Below, one piece after another: positions 50,796 to 60,545 of a stretch of 64,000 nucleotides of DNA. The DNA is taken from the NCBI GenBank assembly GCA_002401155.1, contig NVSG01000002.1:1023-65022 (forward strand). The letters run 5' to 3'. The position numbers and the translations under genes were made by a program. The first letter of the stretch is position 1. Each line of letters opens with the position of its first letter. The DNA is from Hyphomicrobiales bacterium (lineage in GTDB: Bacteria > Pseudomonadota > Alphaproteobacteria > Rhizobiales > Rhizobiaceae). The notes beneath the pieces were generated by a model that ran no database searches, had not been told where the DNA came from, and worked only from the letters and a program-made list of their open reading frames with translations.

Positions 50796-50858
50796 CCTCT
50801 CACATCTAGCTCCTACTAAGGTCTAATAACGGTTTATCAGTATAGAACCATGCGGCGC

Positions 50859-50891
50859 TTGACACTCTAAACTTTCTCGTTAACATGTTAA
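50859..50891 (+). promoter_or_regulatory. Candidate hpa promoter with palindromic operator
   Basis: A consensus -35 TTGACA (50859-50864) is followed 15 nt later by the perfect palindrome TTAACATGTTAA (50880-50891), which overlaps the expected -10 (50882-50887). A MarR-type regulator such as HpaR could bind there; no hpaR is in the window. It lies 28 nt before the hpaF GTG. Confidence 0.5.
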
Positions 50892-50919
50892 TAACAAAAA
50901 TAATAAGAGCGAGGACAAC

Positions 50920-51306
50920 GTGCCCCATTTCATTTTAGAACATTCGGCCAATTTAAACGGGCAGACAGATGTTCAGGCGCTATGCGACCTCATTCTTGAG
51001 GAAGCGCTTCAAACTGGTTATTTTGAACTGGGTGCTGTTCGGGTGCGTGCGATCTCCTGTGAAAAATATGCCATCGCCGATCAGCACGAGAAAAACGCAT
51101 TTATCAACATTACGATCCGCATGGGTGCCGGTCGCTCCGCTGACGATAAAAAGAAAATCGGCGATGCGATTTTCGCTGCCGCAACAAAGCAATTAATGCC
51201 GCTTCTAAACGAGCCTTATTTCGCATTGTCCTTAGATATCGTGGAAATTAATCCAGATTTAAGCTGGAAGAAAAACACGATGCACAACCGCTTGCGAAAA
51301 ACATAA
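50920..51306 (+). CDS. hpaF: 5-carboxymethyl-2-hydroxymuconate Delta-isomerase (HpaF)
   Basis: A 128-residue tautomerase-superfamily protein. A GTG start gives MPHFILEHSANL, leaving Pro1 as catalytic base after Met removal. VRVRAISCEKYAIADQ and FINITIRMGAGRSADDKK are typical of CHMI. It isomerises 5-carboxymethyl-2-hydroxymuconate in the homoprotocatechuate pathway. First gene of the hpa operon, 11 nt before hpaE. Confidence 0.9.
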   Translation: MPHFILEHSANLNGQTDVQALCDLILEEALQTGYFELGAVRVRAISCEKYAIADQHEKNAFINITIRMGAGRSADDKKKIGDAIFAAATKQLMPLLNEPYFALSLDIVEINPDLSWKKNTMHNRLRKT

Positions 51307-51317
51307 AGGAGATTTTC

Positions 51318-52835
51318 TTGTCAAAATTTGAGGAAAATCTGAAAACTGCTGAGACCTATCTCGAACGGTTTCGCAAAGAAGGTGTGCTGAACCGCATCAA
51401 TGGTGAAAGCGTTGCCGCCATCTCCGGCGAAACCTTCGAAAGTATTTCACCAATCGATCTCAAGCATCTGGCAGATGTGGCCAAAGGCGGAGCTGCAGAT
51501 ATTGACCGCGCTGCAAAAGCTGCAAAAGCTGCGTTCCCCGAATGGAAAGTCATGAGCGGTAAGGACCGCAAAAAACTCCTTCATAATATTGCTGATGCTA
51601 TCGTCGCGCGCGCCGAAGAAATAGCTTTTGTGGAAAGCATCGATACCGGACAAGCCATTCGTTTCATGTCCAAGGCAGCATTGCGCGGCGCCGAAAATTT
51701 CCGTTTCTTTGCAGATTTGGCACCAGGTGCCAGAGACGGAAAAACCCTGCATGCACCAAACCAGATCAATTTTACATCTCGCCGTCCCGTCGGTCCGGTC
51801 GGCATCATCACCCCGTGGAATACGCCGTTCATGCTCTCCACATGGAAGATCGCACCGGCGCTCGCTGCTGGTTGCACCATCGTCCATAAACCCGCCGAAT
51901 TTTCACCGCTCACTGCCAGCCTGCTGGTAGAGATTGCCGAAGAAGCAGGCCTTCCCAAAGGCGTATGGAATGTGGTCAACGGCTTTGGCGAAGACGCAGG
52001 AAAAGCTTTGACGGAGCATCCCGATATCAAGGCAATCGGCTTTGTTGGTGAGGGTAAAACCGGCTCGATGATCATGGCGCAGGGAGCCCCCACGCTCAAA
52101 CGTGTGCACTTTGAACTAGGCGGAAAAAATCCGGTCATCGTCTTTGCCGATAGCGATCTGGAGCGAGCTGCTGATGCCGCGATTTTCATGATCTATTCAC
52201 TCAACGGTGAACGCTGCACTGGTTCAAGTCGCCTGTTGGTGGAAGCATCGATCTATGATGAATTCACCGCAAAAATCGCGAAGCGTGCGGCAAAGATCAA
52301 GGTCGGACATCCGCTTGATCCTGATACGATCATAGGCCCACTCATCCATCCAATACATGAGAAAAAAGTACTTTCCTATTTCGATCTCGCTAAAGAAGAG
52401 GGCGCAACAATCGCCACCGGCGGTACGAAAGTCGATGGTCCCGGCGGCGGTTGCTATGTCAGTCCGACGCTCTTTACCAATGCTAACAATGCTATGCGCA
52501 TTTCGCAGGAAGAGATATTTGGCCCGGTCTTGACAGCCATTCCATTTGCCGATGAAGCAGAAGCACTGGCTTTGGCCAACGACACAGAATATGGCCTCGC
52601 CGCCTATTTATGGACGGCGGATTTGACGCGATCTTTGCGTATGACGGATCAGCTTGAAGCTGGTATGATCTGGGTGAATTCGGAAAACACCAGACATCTG
52701 CCGGCCCCCTTTGGCGGCGTTAAAAATTCCGGCATAGGGCGCGACGGCGGCGACTGGTCCTTCGATTTCTATATGGACACCGTGAACACAGCCATCGCCA
52801 CGACAGCCCATAAAATTCCAAAACTCGATGGCTGA
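51318..52835 (+). CDS. hpaE: 5-carboxymethyl-2-hydroxymuconic-semialdehyde dehydrogenase (HpaE)
   Basis: A 505-residue aldehyde dehydrogenase. The ALDH signature appears as HFELGGKNPVIVFADSD with the general base Glu, and the catalytic Cys is in YSLNGERCTGSSRLLVE. NAD-binding GFVGEGKTGSMIM. It oxidises CHMS, the ring-fission product of homoprotocatechuate. A TTG start follows AAGGAG; the length is as in HpaE. The context with hpaF/D/G/H decides the substrate. Confidence 0.93.
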   Translation: MSKFEENLKTAETYLERFRKEGVLNRINGESVAAISGETFESISPIDLKHLADVAKGGAADIDRAAKAAKAAFPEWKVMSGKDRKKLLHNIADAIVARAEEIAFVESIDTGQAIRFMSKAALRGAENFRFFADLAPGARDGKTLHAPNQINFTSRRPVGPVGIITPWNTPFMLSTWKIAPALAAGCTIVHKPAEFSPLTASLLVEIAEEAGLPKGVWNVVNGFGEDAGKALTEHPDIKAIGFVGEGKTGSMIMAQGAPTLKRVHFELGGKNPVIVFADSDLERAADAAIFMIYSLNGERCTGSSRLLVEASIYDEFTAKIAKRAAKIKVGHPLDPDTIIGPLIHPIHEKKVLSYFDLAKEEGATIATGGTKVDGPGGGCYVSPTLFTNANNAMRISQEEIFGPVLTAIPFADEAEALALANDTEYGLAAYLWTADLTRSLRMTDQLEAGMIWVNSENTRHLPAPFGGVKNSGIGRDGGDWSFDFYMDTVNTAIATTAHKIPKLDG

Positions 52836-52862
52836 TAAAGTCTGTAACAGGGGACATTGAAA

Positions 52863-53843
52863 ATGCCAGCACCCGAACCAAACCTAACTCCTCCCTTCAA
52901 TATTGTACGATTGAGCCATGTGGAATTCGTCGTCACCGACCTTGCAAAAAGCCGCGCATTTTATGTCGATATGCTGGGCTTGCAGGTTACCTATGAGGAC
53001 GACAAGGAAATCTATATGCGTGCTCTGGAAGAGCGCGGCCATCATTGCATCATTCTCAAAAAAGGCGATCTGGCAGTTGCAAATGTGCTTGGCTTCAAGG
53101 TCTACTCTGAGGATGATTTGGATAAGGCCAAAGAGTTTTTTGAACGCCGCGGACAGCGCACGGAATGGATCGAACGGGCCCATCAGGGCCGCACGCTTTT
53201 GACCAGTGACCCCTTCGGCATTCCGCTTGAATTTTATTGCAAGATGGAATTGCTGGAACCGATCCATCAACAATACAAACTTTATCACGGCGTAAAACCG
53301 CTCCGCATCGATCACTTCAATTGCTTCACACCGGATGTGGATGGTTCGGCTGCTTTTTATAATGACATTGGTTTTCGTACCACCGAATACACCGAGGATG
53401 ATGAGTCCAAATTAATGTGGGCCGTGTGGATGCATCGCAAGGGCAATATCCACGATATGGCCTTTACCAATGGTCTTGGCCCGCGTCTGCACCACACCGC
53501 ATTTTGGACTGCTAACCCGCTACACATCATCGATTTGCTCGATTTAATGTCGACCACCGGCTATCTTGATAACATCGAAAGGGGACCGGGGCGGCATGGA
53601 ATTTCCAATGCCTTCTTCCTCTATATCCGCGATCCGGACGATCATCGTATCGAGATTTATTCTTCCGATTACCAAACCGTCGATCCCGATCACAAGCCGA
53701 TCAAATGGGATTTGAAAGATCCCCAGCGCCAAACCCTTTGGGGCATGCCGGCACCGCGCTCGTGGTTTGAAGAGGGAAGCATTTTCCCGGATGTGGAATT
53801 GCAGGAACCCCTGCTCAAAGCCCAGCCAATCATCGCGCCATAA
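52863..53843 (+). CDS. hpaD: 3,4-dihydroxyphenylacetate 2,3-dioxygenase (HpaD)
   Basis: A 326-residue extradiol ring-cleavage dioxygenase of the VOC (type I) class. Metal ligands are expected in RIDHFNCFTPDVDG (His near 150), PRLHHTAFWTANP (His near 210) and HRIEIYSSDYQTVDPDH (Glu near 265). The family is that of Brevibacterium/Arthrobacter HPCD. It opens homoprotocatechuate between C2 and C3. Located between hpaE and hpaG. Confidence 0.93.
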   Translation: MPAPEPNLTPPFNIVRLSHVEFVVTDLAKSRAFYVDMLGLQVTYEDDKEIYMRALEERGHHCIILKKGDLAVANVLGFKVYSEDDLDKAKEFFERRGQRTEWIERAHQGRTLLTSDPFGIPLEFYCKMELLEPIHQQYKLYHGVKPLRIDHFNCFTPDVDGSAAFYNDIGFRTTEYTEDDESKLMWAVWMHRKGNIHDMAFTNGLGPRLHHTAFWTANPLHIIDLLDLMSTTGYLDNIERGPGRHGISNAFFLYIRDPDDHRIEIYSSDYQTVDPDHKPIKWDLKDPQRQTLWGMPAPRSWFEEGSIFPDVELQEPLLKAQPIIAP

Positions 53844-53855
53844 CAGGAGTAACAT

Positions 53856-54737
53856 ATGATATCCCGCCCACGCCTCGCCACCTTCTCCCATGAAGGAAAA
53901 TCCAGATATGGATTGGTAAAAGAAGATGGTATCGTCGACCTCTCCGCACATTTTGCTGACCAATGGCCGACCCTGCGCGAAGTGATTGCGGCGGGCGCAT
54001 TGGGCACGCTCGTTGAAAAAGGCGAGGGGCTACCAACGGATTTTGCTCTTGCGGATATCACTTATGAAATTCCGATTCCAGCTCCTGAAAAAATCATCTG
54101 TGTCGGCGTAAATTACCCCGATCGAAATGCCGAATATAAGGATGGGCAAGAGGCTCCTCCTAATCCATCTTTGTTCATCCGCTTCCCCGGTTCTTTCGTT
54201 GGTCACGAGCAAAACGTCATCCGCCCCTTCGTCTCTGAACGTCTCGATTATGAAGGCGAAGTCGTGATGATTATCGGCAAAGCCGGACGGCACATCAGCC
54301 AAGAAAATGCGCTCGATCACATCGCAGCCCTGACTCTTTGCAATGAAGGCACCATTCGCGACTGGGTGCGTCATGCAAAATTCAACGTGACGCAGGGCAA
54401 GAATTTCGAAAGTTCCGGTGCCATGGGGCCTTGGATTATCCCTTACGAAGATGAAAGCCAGATTGCCGATATTCGTCTCGAAACCAGAGTGAACGGTGAG
54501 GTGCGCCAGCAAGACCAAACCAGTCGGATGATTTTTACTTTCCGCAAACTCATCAATTATATCTCGACATTCACTGCCCTAACGCCCGGCGATGTGATCG
54601 TTGCCGGAACGCCTACCGGGGCGGGGGCAAGGTTCGATCCACCGATCTGGTTGAAGCCGGGTGATGTGGTGGAAGTCGAAGCCGAAGGCATCGGGATTTT
54701 GCGCAATGAAGTTGCCGACGAAGTGGCTCCCAAATGA
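53856..54737 (+). CDS. hpaG: Fumarylacetoacetate hydrolase family protein (HpaG)
   Basis: A 293-residue FAH-fold protein with the signature CVGVNYPDRNAEYKDGQEAP, FIRFPGSFVGHEQNVIRP and the metal-binding Glu-x-Glu in DYEGEVVMIIG. VIVAGTPTGAGARFDPP near the end is typical. In this pathway the enzyme decarboxylates 5-oxopent-3-ene-1,2,5-tricarboxylate and/or isomerises the product. Only one FAH domain, so it may do both steps or need a partner elsewhere. Overlaps hpaH by 4 nt. Confidence 0.9.
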   Translation: MISRPRLATFSHEGKSRYGLVKEDGIVDLSAHFADQWPTLREVIAAGALGTLVEKGEGLPTDFALADITYEIPIPAPEKIICVGVNYPDRNAEYKDGQEAPPNPSLFIRFPGSFVGHEQNVIRPFVSERLDYEGEVVMIIGKAGRHISQENALDHIAALTLCNEGTIRDWVRHAKFNVTQGKNFESSGAMGPWIIPYEDESQIADIRLETRVNGEVRQQDQTSRMIFTFRKLINYISTFTALTPGDVIVAGTPTGAGARFDPPIWLKPGDVVEVEAEGIGILRNEVADEVAPK

Positions 54738-55537
54738 TAACGCCTGAACAGGTCAGCGATGCCGCCGAGCAGCTATACGAAGCTGAGCGGACCCGCAAAC
54801 AGATACGGCTTTTGACCCTGCAATTTCCTGACATGGTCATGGACGATGCCTATGAAGTGCAAAAGGCTCTGGTGCAAAAAAAGCTCAGTTCCGGCAATGC
54901 CATCAAGGGTTGGAAAATTGGTCTGACCTCCAAGGCAATGCAAGCAGCGCTGAACATCGATATTCCGGATTCCGGCGTTTTGTTTGAAGACATGTTTTTT
55001 GACGATGGCGCGGTCATCCCCAAAGACCGGTTCATTCAAACGCGCATCGAAGCTGAAATAGCATTCATCATGAAGTCCGATCTCAAAGGGCCAAATGTCA
55101 CTGTCGAAGACGTGATCAAAGCAACCGATCACGTGCGGCCATCACTGGAAATTCTCGACACACGCATCATGCGCCTTGATCCGGAAACCGGAAAGATACG
55201 CACCATCGTCGATACAATCTCCGACAACGCCGCCAATGCAGGCATCGTTTTAGGCGGCAAACCTGTTGCTCCGACCGAACTAGATTTACGCTGGATAGGC
55301 GCCATCGTTTCGCGCAATGGCGAAGTCGAAGAAACCGGCCTCGGCGCAGGCGTTTTGAATGAGCCAGCCAAAGGCATCGCATGGCTCGCCAACCGATTGG
55401 CACAATATGGCGATATGATTTCCGCCGGCCAAACCGTATTATCAGGCTCCTTCATCCGCCCAATCGAAGCGCGCCACGGCGATAAAATCTTTGCCGATTT
55501 CGGACCCTTCGGTACGGTGAGTTGTGATTTCGAATAG
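54734..55537 (+). CDS. hpaH: 2-oxo-hept-4-ene-1,7-dioate hydratase (HpaH)
   Basis: A 267-residue hydratase of the MhpD/HpaH type. Diagnostic are KGWKIGLTSKAMQAALNI, FIQTRIEAEIAFIMKSDLKG with metal-binding Glu residues, VRPSLEILDTRI and GKIRTIVDTISDNAAN. It hydrates the product of HpaG to 4-hydroxy-2-oxoheptanedioate, which HpaI would cleave (not in this window). The start overlaps the hpaG stop. Confidence 0.93.
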   Translation: MITPEQVSDAAEQLYEAERTRKQIRLLTLQFPDMVMDDAYEVQKALVQKKLSSGNAIKGWKIGLTSKAMQAALNIDIPDSGVLFEDMFFDDGAVIPKDRFIQTRIEAEIAFIMKSDLKGPNVTVEDVIKATDHVRPSLEILDTRIMRLDPETGKIRTIVDTISDNAANAGIVLGGKPVAPTELDLRWIGAIVSRNGEVEETGLGAGVLNEPAKGIAWLANRLAQYGDMISAGQTVLSGSFIRPIEARHGDKIFADFGPFGTVSCDFE

Positions 55538-55548
55538 GAGCAACAATC

Positions 55549-56040
55549 ATGAACGACTTCGCGTCAAGCTATGTGGGCCAGCTCCGAAAAATTATCGGGA
55601 ATCGTCTCCTGTTGGCACCTGGTGCCCGAATTGTAATTCAAGATGACCGGCAACGAGTTCTGCTTCAAAAGAGAAGCGATTTTAATATCTGGGGCCTGCC
55701 CGGAGGAAATGCTGAAGAGGGCGAAGATATCCTGAGCATCATCGTGCGCGAGGTGGAAGAAGAAACCAGCCTACGGGTACTCGACGCCAAGCCATTTGGG
55801 TTCGGATCATCGCCATCGTTGGAGACATGCATCTATCCCAACGGAGATCGGGCGCAACATTTTGTTCTTAATTTTTTCAGTCGTCGTTTTGAAGGCACTG
55901 CAAAAGTAGCAGACGATGAAAGCCTCGATATGCAATGGTTCCCGATCGACCAACTTCCTGACGATATTCTGCCGAACATGCTTGAAAGCATCAAAGCCTA
56001 TCAGCGTTTTTTAGCTTCCGGTGAATTTCAGTTATTCTAG
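55549..56040 (+). CDS. Nudix hydrolase
   Basis: A 163-residue Nudix protein. The Nudix box is GGNAEEGEDILSIIVREV followed by EEETSLRV (residues about 54-79), matching G-x5-E-x7-R-E-x2-E-E. The pyrophosphate substrate cannot be told. It follows hpaH by 12 nt and may be co-transcribed, but is not part of the known hpa pathway. Confidence 0.9.
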   Translation: MNDFASSYVGQLRKIIGNRLLLAPGARIVIQDDRQRVLLQKRSDFNIWGLPGGNAEEGEDILSIIVREVEEETSLRVLDAKPFGFGSSPSLETCIYPNGDRAQHFVLNFFSRRFEGTAKVADDESLDMQWFPIDQLPDDILPNMLESIKAYQRFLASGEFQLF

Positions 56041-56140
56041 AACGCCAACCTTGAATATTTTGCTTGTAGCGGCGCAAAAAATCCTTGAAGGTTAAAGGGA
56101 ATAGAAGACACAAAACCTTCCCCGCCCAAGGAATTCCTAA

Positions 56141-57307
56141 ATGCTAGGTCAGCCTGAAACTTCGCCTCTTCGCGATCAAATCATGTCTATGAAACCTCAC
56201 GATATTTACGAGATTGCCCGCTTGGGTCTCGGCCAGAAGGGTGTCATTCCGCTGTGGTTTGGTGAGAGCGATCTCAATACGCCTGACTTCATCAAGGATG
56301 CGTGCAAGCAGGCGCTGGACGATAATAAGACGTTTTATTCATTTGCCCGCGGCGTGCCGGAAATCCGTGCTTCGATTGTCAATTATGTAAAACGTATTCA
56401 GGGTGTGGAAATCAACGATGCCCGTATCACCATGCCCGGTTCTACCATGCTGTCGCTGGTTATCGCGCTGGAATGTGTGGTCAATAATGGGGATAATGTG
56501 GTTTGCGTTTCTCCGATTTGGCCCAATGTGGCGCAGGCAACAAAAATGCTTGGCGGCGAGCCACGGCTCATCCGTTTGGAGCCTCGCGACAATGATTGGT
56601 ATCTGGACCTCGATCGGCTGTTTGATGCTTGTGACGCACGCACCAAAGCGATCTTTCTCAATTCACCGGGTAACCCCACCGGATGGATTGCCACGGTGGA
56701 TGAGCAGCGTGCTATCCTCGAATTTGGCCGTAAACATAATATCGCGATTATCTCCGACGAAGTTTATAACCGCCTCGTTTATGAGGGCACTGCTGCGCCG
56801 AGTTTTTTGAATATTACCGAACCAGATGACCTGGTTTTCATCATCAACGGATTTTCCAAAGCCTACGCCATGACCGGATGGAGGCTCGGCTATATGATCG
56901 CGCCGGAATATATGAGCGAGCAATTATTGATGCTGGCCGGGATCAACAATACCGGTGCACCCGTCTTCACCCAATATGGCGGCGTCGCGGCCCTTGATCA
57001 GGGCGAAGATTTTATCAAGCAGATGGTTGATCGTTGCCGCAATGGGCGCGACATCATTATGGATGCCACCGCGAACAGCAACCGCATTAAAATGATCAAA
57101 CCCGAAGGGGCTTTCTATGCCTTTATCGAGATTGACGGGATGACCGACAGTCTCGAATTTGCCAAAAACCTGATGCACACGGCCAAGGTTGGCATGGCGC
57201 CGGGTTCTGCTTTCGGCGAAGGCAATGAAAGTTTCCTGAGAATTTGCTTCGCACAGGAACCAGCCACTCTGGAAACGGCAATGGAACGCCTTGTCGCAGC
57301 GCTTTAA
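56141..57307 (+). CDS. PLP-dependent aminotransferase class I/II
   Basis: A 388-residue fold-type I aminotransferase. The PLP lysine is in IINGFSKAYAMTGWRLGY (near residue 235), with NSPGNPTGW (near 170) and Asp in IAIISDEVYNRL. Similar to aspartate or aromatic aminotransferases. Location after the hpa genes suggests aromatic amino acid use as a source of homoprotocatechuate precursors. The role is inferred. Confidence 0.9.
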   Translation: MLGQPETSPLRDQIMSMKPHDIYEIARLGLGQKGVIPLWFGESDLNTPDFIKDACKQALDDNKTFYSFARGVPEIRASIVNYVKRIQGVEINDARITMPGSTMLSLVIALECVVNNGDNVVCVSPIWPNVAQATKMLGGEPRLIRLEPRDNDWYLDLDRLFDACDARTKAIFLNSPGNPTGWIATVDEQRAILEFGRKHNIAIISDEVYNRLVYEGTAAPSFLNITEPDDLVFIINGFSKAYAMTGWRLGYMIAPEYMSEQLLMLAGINNTGAPVFTQYGGVAALDQGEDFIKQMVDRCRNGRDIIMDATANSNRIKMIKPEGAFYAFIEIDGMTDSLEFAKNLMHTAKVGMAPGSAFGEGNESFLRICFAQEPATLETAMERLVAAL

Positions 57308-57483
57308 GTTTTCTTCACAATCACATTACTTCACAGCCCGTACGAACAATGCTATTTGTTCGTCATGGTCTCAGCCACGTTGGCTGCAATTGCATTTATA
57401 TGCTTGCAGCAATTTCACGAAGCCACTGATCATTTTTCTTTAAAAATGACTGCTTTATTGAAATAATCGTGGAACCAAATCAT

Positions 57484-57951
57484 ATGGAATATACTGATAT
57501 TCACCGCGCCATGGGTGCGAGATTTAATATGAAAACATGGAAGCTTCTTGAAAAACAAAACCGCTCTGAGGCTGAAACATCCCAGATGATTCACGGTGTT
57601 CATGCTTCTCTCGCCCATTGGCTGGTCGTTGGTGGTCATGTTGAAGAGGTCCGAGGTCTGTGGCATATCGCGCGCGTTTATGCGGAAGTTGGTGATGGGG
57701 AATTGGCGAGCCGTTACGCGCTGGAATGTAAAATTCTGGCGGAGCAGATTAGCTCTGATCTGAAGGATTTCGACATGGTCTACGTGGTTGAAGCAGAGGC
57801 GAGGGCAAATGCAATTGCCGGTAATCTCTATACAGCTCGCGAATTAAAACAACGCGCTTTGACCATGGCTGGGGAAGTCAAAGGAGAACGGGATCGCGAA
57901 GTCGTCTTGGCGGATTTATCTTCGGGAAACTGGGGTGAATTGGTCGGTTGA
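57484..57951 (+). CDS. Helical protein of unknown function
   Basis: A 155-residue all-alpha protein with two TPR-like helical pairs (MIHGVHASLAHWLVVGG, RGLWHIARVYAEVGDGELA, LYTARELKQRALTMAG). ATG at 57484 or a GTG 15 nt upstream. No specific family was recognised. It stands alone between the aminotransferase and a long AT-rich gap. Confidence 0.7.
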   Translation: MEYTDIHRAMGARFNMKTWKLLEKQNRSEAETSQMIHGVHASLAHWLVVGGHVEEVRGLWHIARVYAEVGDGELASRYALECKILAEQISSDLKDFDMVYVVEAEARANAIAGNLYTARELKQRALTMAGEVKGERDREVVLADLSSGNWGELVG

Positions 57952-58393
57952 GTTTTGCATCGGCAACGAATCTTACTGCACGAACTCAGCAATTCCACCA
58001 TAGAAACAAAATGCCCAGAAATTGATTTAAATATTGGTAAGTTTACTTGGCGTATTAGTTATTCGAATGTTTCTATATCTACTATAATAAATAACTTAAA
58101 ACAGTATAATATGGAAAATTACAGGTAAAATTAACTGTAGTTTTTCACAAATTACGTATTTCTTTTCCAAGAATCTTTTATGACAGGGGCATGCAGTTCA
58201 CAAATTGGCAAAACAATGTTTAGCCAGTGTAAATGAGCCCGCAACGTAACATAACACATTCGCAATGAAGGGCTTCCAGAACGTTCCCCAAAAACCAACT
58301 GATAGCTATTCAGAGCGATACCGGTTCTGTCCCAAAGTGTTGGAACTTAATCCACACTATCCTGCATTTTGGGGCAGAACCGCCCTTTTTATG
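57952..58393. other. Gene-free AT-rich gap with a 15-bp inverted repeat
   Basis: No convincing gene. The only structure is an inverted repeat CGGTTCTGTCCCAAA (58322-58336) and TTTGGGGCAGAACCG (58368-58382), one mismatch, 31-nt loop. It lies just after the stop of the GGDEF-EAL gene on the minus strand and might act as its terminator; the ends also recall IS6-type terminal repeats. Confidence 0.5.
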
Positions 58394-60541
58394 TTAGCCG
58401 ATTTTTGCCAGTTTTTCGGAATATGTATCCAGCAGCTTAACCGCTTGATCGGCCGGAACGGCCTTGCCGTAAAAATATCCCTGCCCAAAGGTTGCGTTGC
58501 CCTGACTAATCTCGTCATGCACCAGAGCACTTTCCACACCCTCAGCGACCGTGTCGAGATCGAGGCTTTGAGCAAGAGACAGCATCGAAAGCACAATATT
58601 TTTGCTCTCCCGGTTCTGGTCCATCGTCATGATAAAGGAGCGGTCAATCTTGAGGCAATCAACCGTCAGTTCTTTCAGATAACTAAGGCTCGAATAACCG
58701 GTACCAAAATCATCCAGCAAAACCCGGATGCCAGCCTGACGCAGAGCAAAGATCACGGATTTTGCAGTTTCAAAATTCTTGACCAGAGCGGTCTCCGTAA
58801 TTTCTACCTCAAGCCGGGTTGGCTGAAGATCGTACTCATTCAAAATAGACATCAGCCGCATCGGCGTCGAAGGATCACATACCTCGCCGGCAGAAATATT
58901 AACGGCCAGTTTGATGTTTTTCGGCCAATGGCGTGCCGCCTCACAGGCCTTCCGTAATATGTTGCTGGTGAAGTCATTCATCAGATCAAATTGCTCCATA
59001 ATCGGTATGAAGCGATCTGGTGGCACAAATCCCTGCTCCGGGTGCTGCCAGCGAGCCAGCACTTCAAACCCGTAAATGCTACTATCCTCAATATTGATAA
59101 CCGGTTGGAAGTAAGGCACGAACTCATTGTTGCGCACGGCCTCACGGGCATCGCTCTCAAGCTGTGCCGTGGCGCGCATCTTTGCATCAAGTTCAGGGTT
59201 AAATACGCTATGGGAAGCGCGGCCATGCTGTTTAACATGGTACATAGCCAGATCGGCGGCCCGTAACAGGGACTGAGCATTGGCGCCGTGATCGGGATAG
59301 ATCGCAATCCCTATACTGGCACTGATTTCAGCATGAACAATATCCGAATGAATAGGACTCTCAATTAATTTGACAATCTGTGCAGCAAGATCTTCCGCGC
59401 TTTTGCGGATGTTAGATATATGCCCGTTTGAAAACACAATGCCAAACTCGTCCCCTCCCAGTCTGGCAACAACGCCATTGGTCTGAATGGCGGCCTGTAA
59501 TCGCTCCGCAACCTGACATATAACAAAATCACCTGCGGCATGACCATATATGTCATTGATGGGTTTGAAACGATCAAGATCGATCAGCAATACAGCAAAT
59601 CTGTTAAGCCCGGTACTGCTTGTACGGGTGGCACTGGCCTTCGTCAATTTCTCTATATGCTCGGTGAAGACCCGGCGATTAGGACCGTTGGTCAGAGGGT
59701 CCTGACGCGACATGGAATGAGCAATACTGCGTGCCGTCTCGGTTTCTTTGTGAGCCTCGGCAAGTTCAATGGCGTTGTTCCGAAAGATTTCCAGCGCATC
59801 GATTATGCTGTTGATTTCGGACGCATAATGTCTTTCCGGCAATTGGATATTGGTTGCCCCATTCGCCAACACATTCATGATCGATGTGACGCCCATGATT
59901 GGATCGGAAATGCGGCGCGCCACATACCAGCAAGCAAGCATGCCAATAAGCCCGCCAATACCGAAAATCGCCAACTCCATTTTTGTAATGTCATTGAGAA
60001 CCTGAGTTGCTGCCTTGGTTTTGGATTGGGCCGTAACTGTTACCAGCAAATTTAAACGCTTGGTAAAGGCAGCCACTTCATCATGTTCGCGTGATAGCAT
60101 TTCGCTTGTGGGAATAAATTTGGCTGGCAACAGGCCCAAGGCGACCTTTATGCTTTCACGCCATTTTCTATAGGCACCATCGAGCTTCTCCACTTCATCG
60201 CCGATTTCATCAGACAGCAAGTTTTGGGAGAGGCGGGTAAGGGTTTTTGAAACAGTGATATCTCTTGTATGAAAACGCCAGCTAATGGTTTCGGTGGGAA
60301 TGAACGTGGTCATGTCCATAAAGTCACCCACGTCCTTTTCCAGTTTGCCAATTTCAATTGAAAGCGTGTTGGACTCGGCGCGAGCATTAAGTGCCTGTTC
60401 CACGATCCTGGAAAGATCCCGCTGGCCGTCGGCCGCCATAGTAGCGGTCAGCATGGTAACGGCTACTCCTGCGATAATCACAAAGAACAACGGGATAATG
60501 ATTTGTAGCCTGAGCGAGGCTGTGGAAATGGACATGGACAT
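58394..60541 (-). CDS. Membrane GGDEF-EAL cyclic-di-GMP protein
   Basis: A 715-residue protein with an N-terminal membrane anchor (residues about 12-35), an extracytoplasmic helical sensor region, a second span near 190-210 followed by a HAMP-like segment. The GGDEF domain (290-450) has RLGGDEFGIVF; no inhibitory RxxD site at the usual spacing. The EAL domain (470-700) shows FEVLARWQHP, AVNISAGEV, LDDFGTGYSSLSYL and AEGVES. E-V-L with intact metal ligands suggests active phosphodiesterase. The GGDEF may be active too. Confidence 0.93.
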   Translation of the reverse strand: MSMSISTASLRLQIIIPLFFVIIAGVAVTMLTATMAADGQRDLSRIVEQALNARAESNTLSIEIGKLEKDVGDFMDMTTFIPTETISWRFHTRDITVSKTLTRLSQNLLSDEIGDEVEKLDGAYRKWRESIKVALGLLPAKFIPTSEMLSREHDEVAAFTKRLNLLVTVTAQSKTKAATQVLNDITKMELAIFGIGGLIGMLACWYVARRISDPIMGVTSIMNVLANGATNIQLPERHYASEINSIIDALEIFRNNAIELAEAHKETETARSIAHSMSRQDPLTNGPNRRVFTEHIEKLTKASATRTSSTGLNRFAVLLIDLDRFKPINDIYGHAAGDFVICQVAERLQAAIQTNGVVARLGGDEFGIVFSNGHISNIRKSAEDLAAQIVKLIESPIHSDIVHAEISASIGIAIYPDHGANAQSLLRAADLAMYHVKQHGRASHSVFNPELDAKMRATAQLESDAREAVRNNEFVPYFQPVINIEDSSIYGFEVLARWQHPEQGFVPPDRFIPIMEQFDLMNDFTSNILRKACEAARHWPKNIKLAVNISAGEVCDPSTPMRLMSILNEYDLQPTRLEVEITETALVKNFETAKSVIFALRQAGIRVLLDDFGTGYSSLSYLKELTVDCLKIDRSFIMTMDQNRESKNIVLSMLSLAQSLDLDTVAEGVESALVHDEISQGNATFGQGYFYGKAVPADQAVKLLDTYSEKLAKIG

Positions 60542-60545
60542 CGTT

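Noticed and set aside
58265-58957. Long plus-strand open frame opposite the EAL domain
   Set aside because: It is antisense to a clear GGDEF-EAL gene and has no recognisable protein character; a shadow frame.
58394-60541. EVL instead of EAL as a sign of an inactive phosphodiesterase
   Set aside because: EVL is a tolerated variant and the other catalytic motifs (DDFGTGYSS, Asn, AEGVES) are intact.
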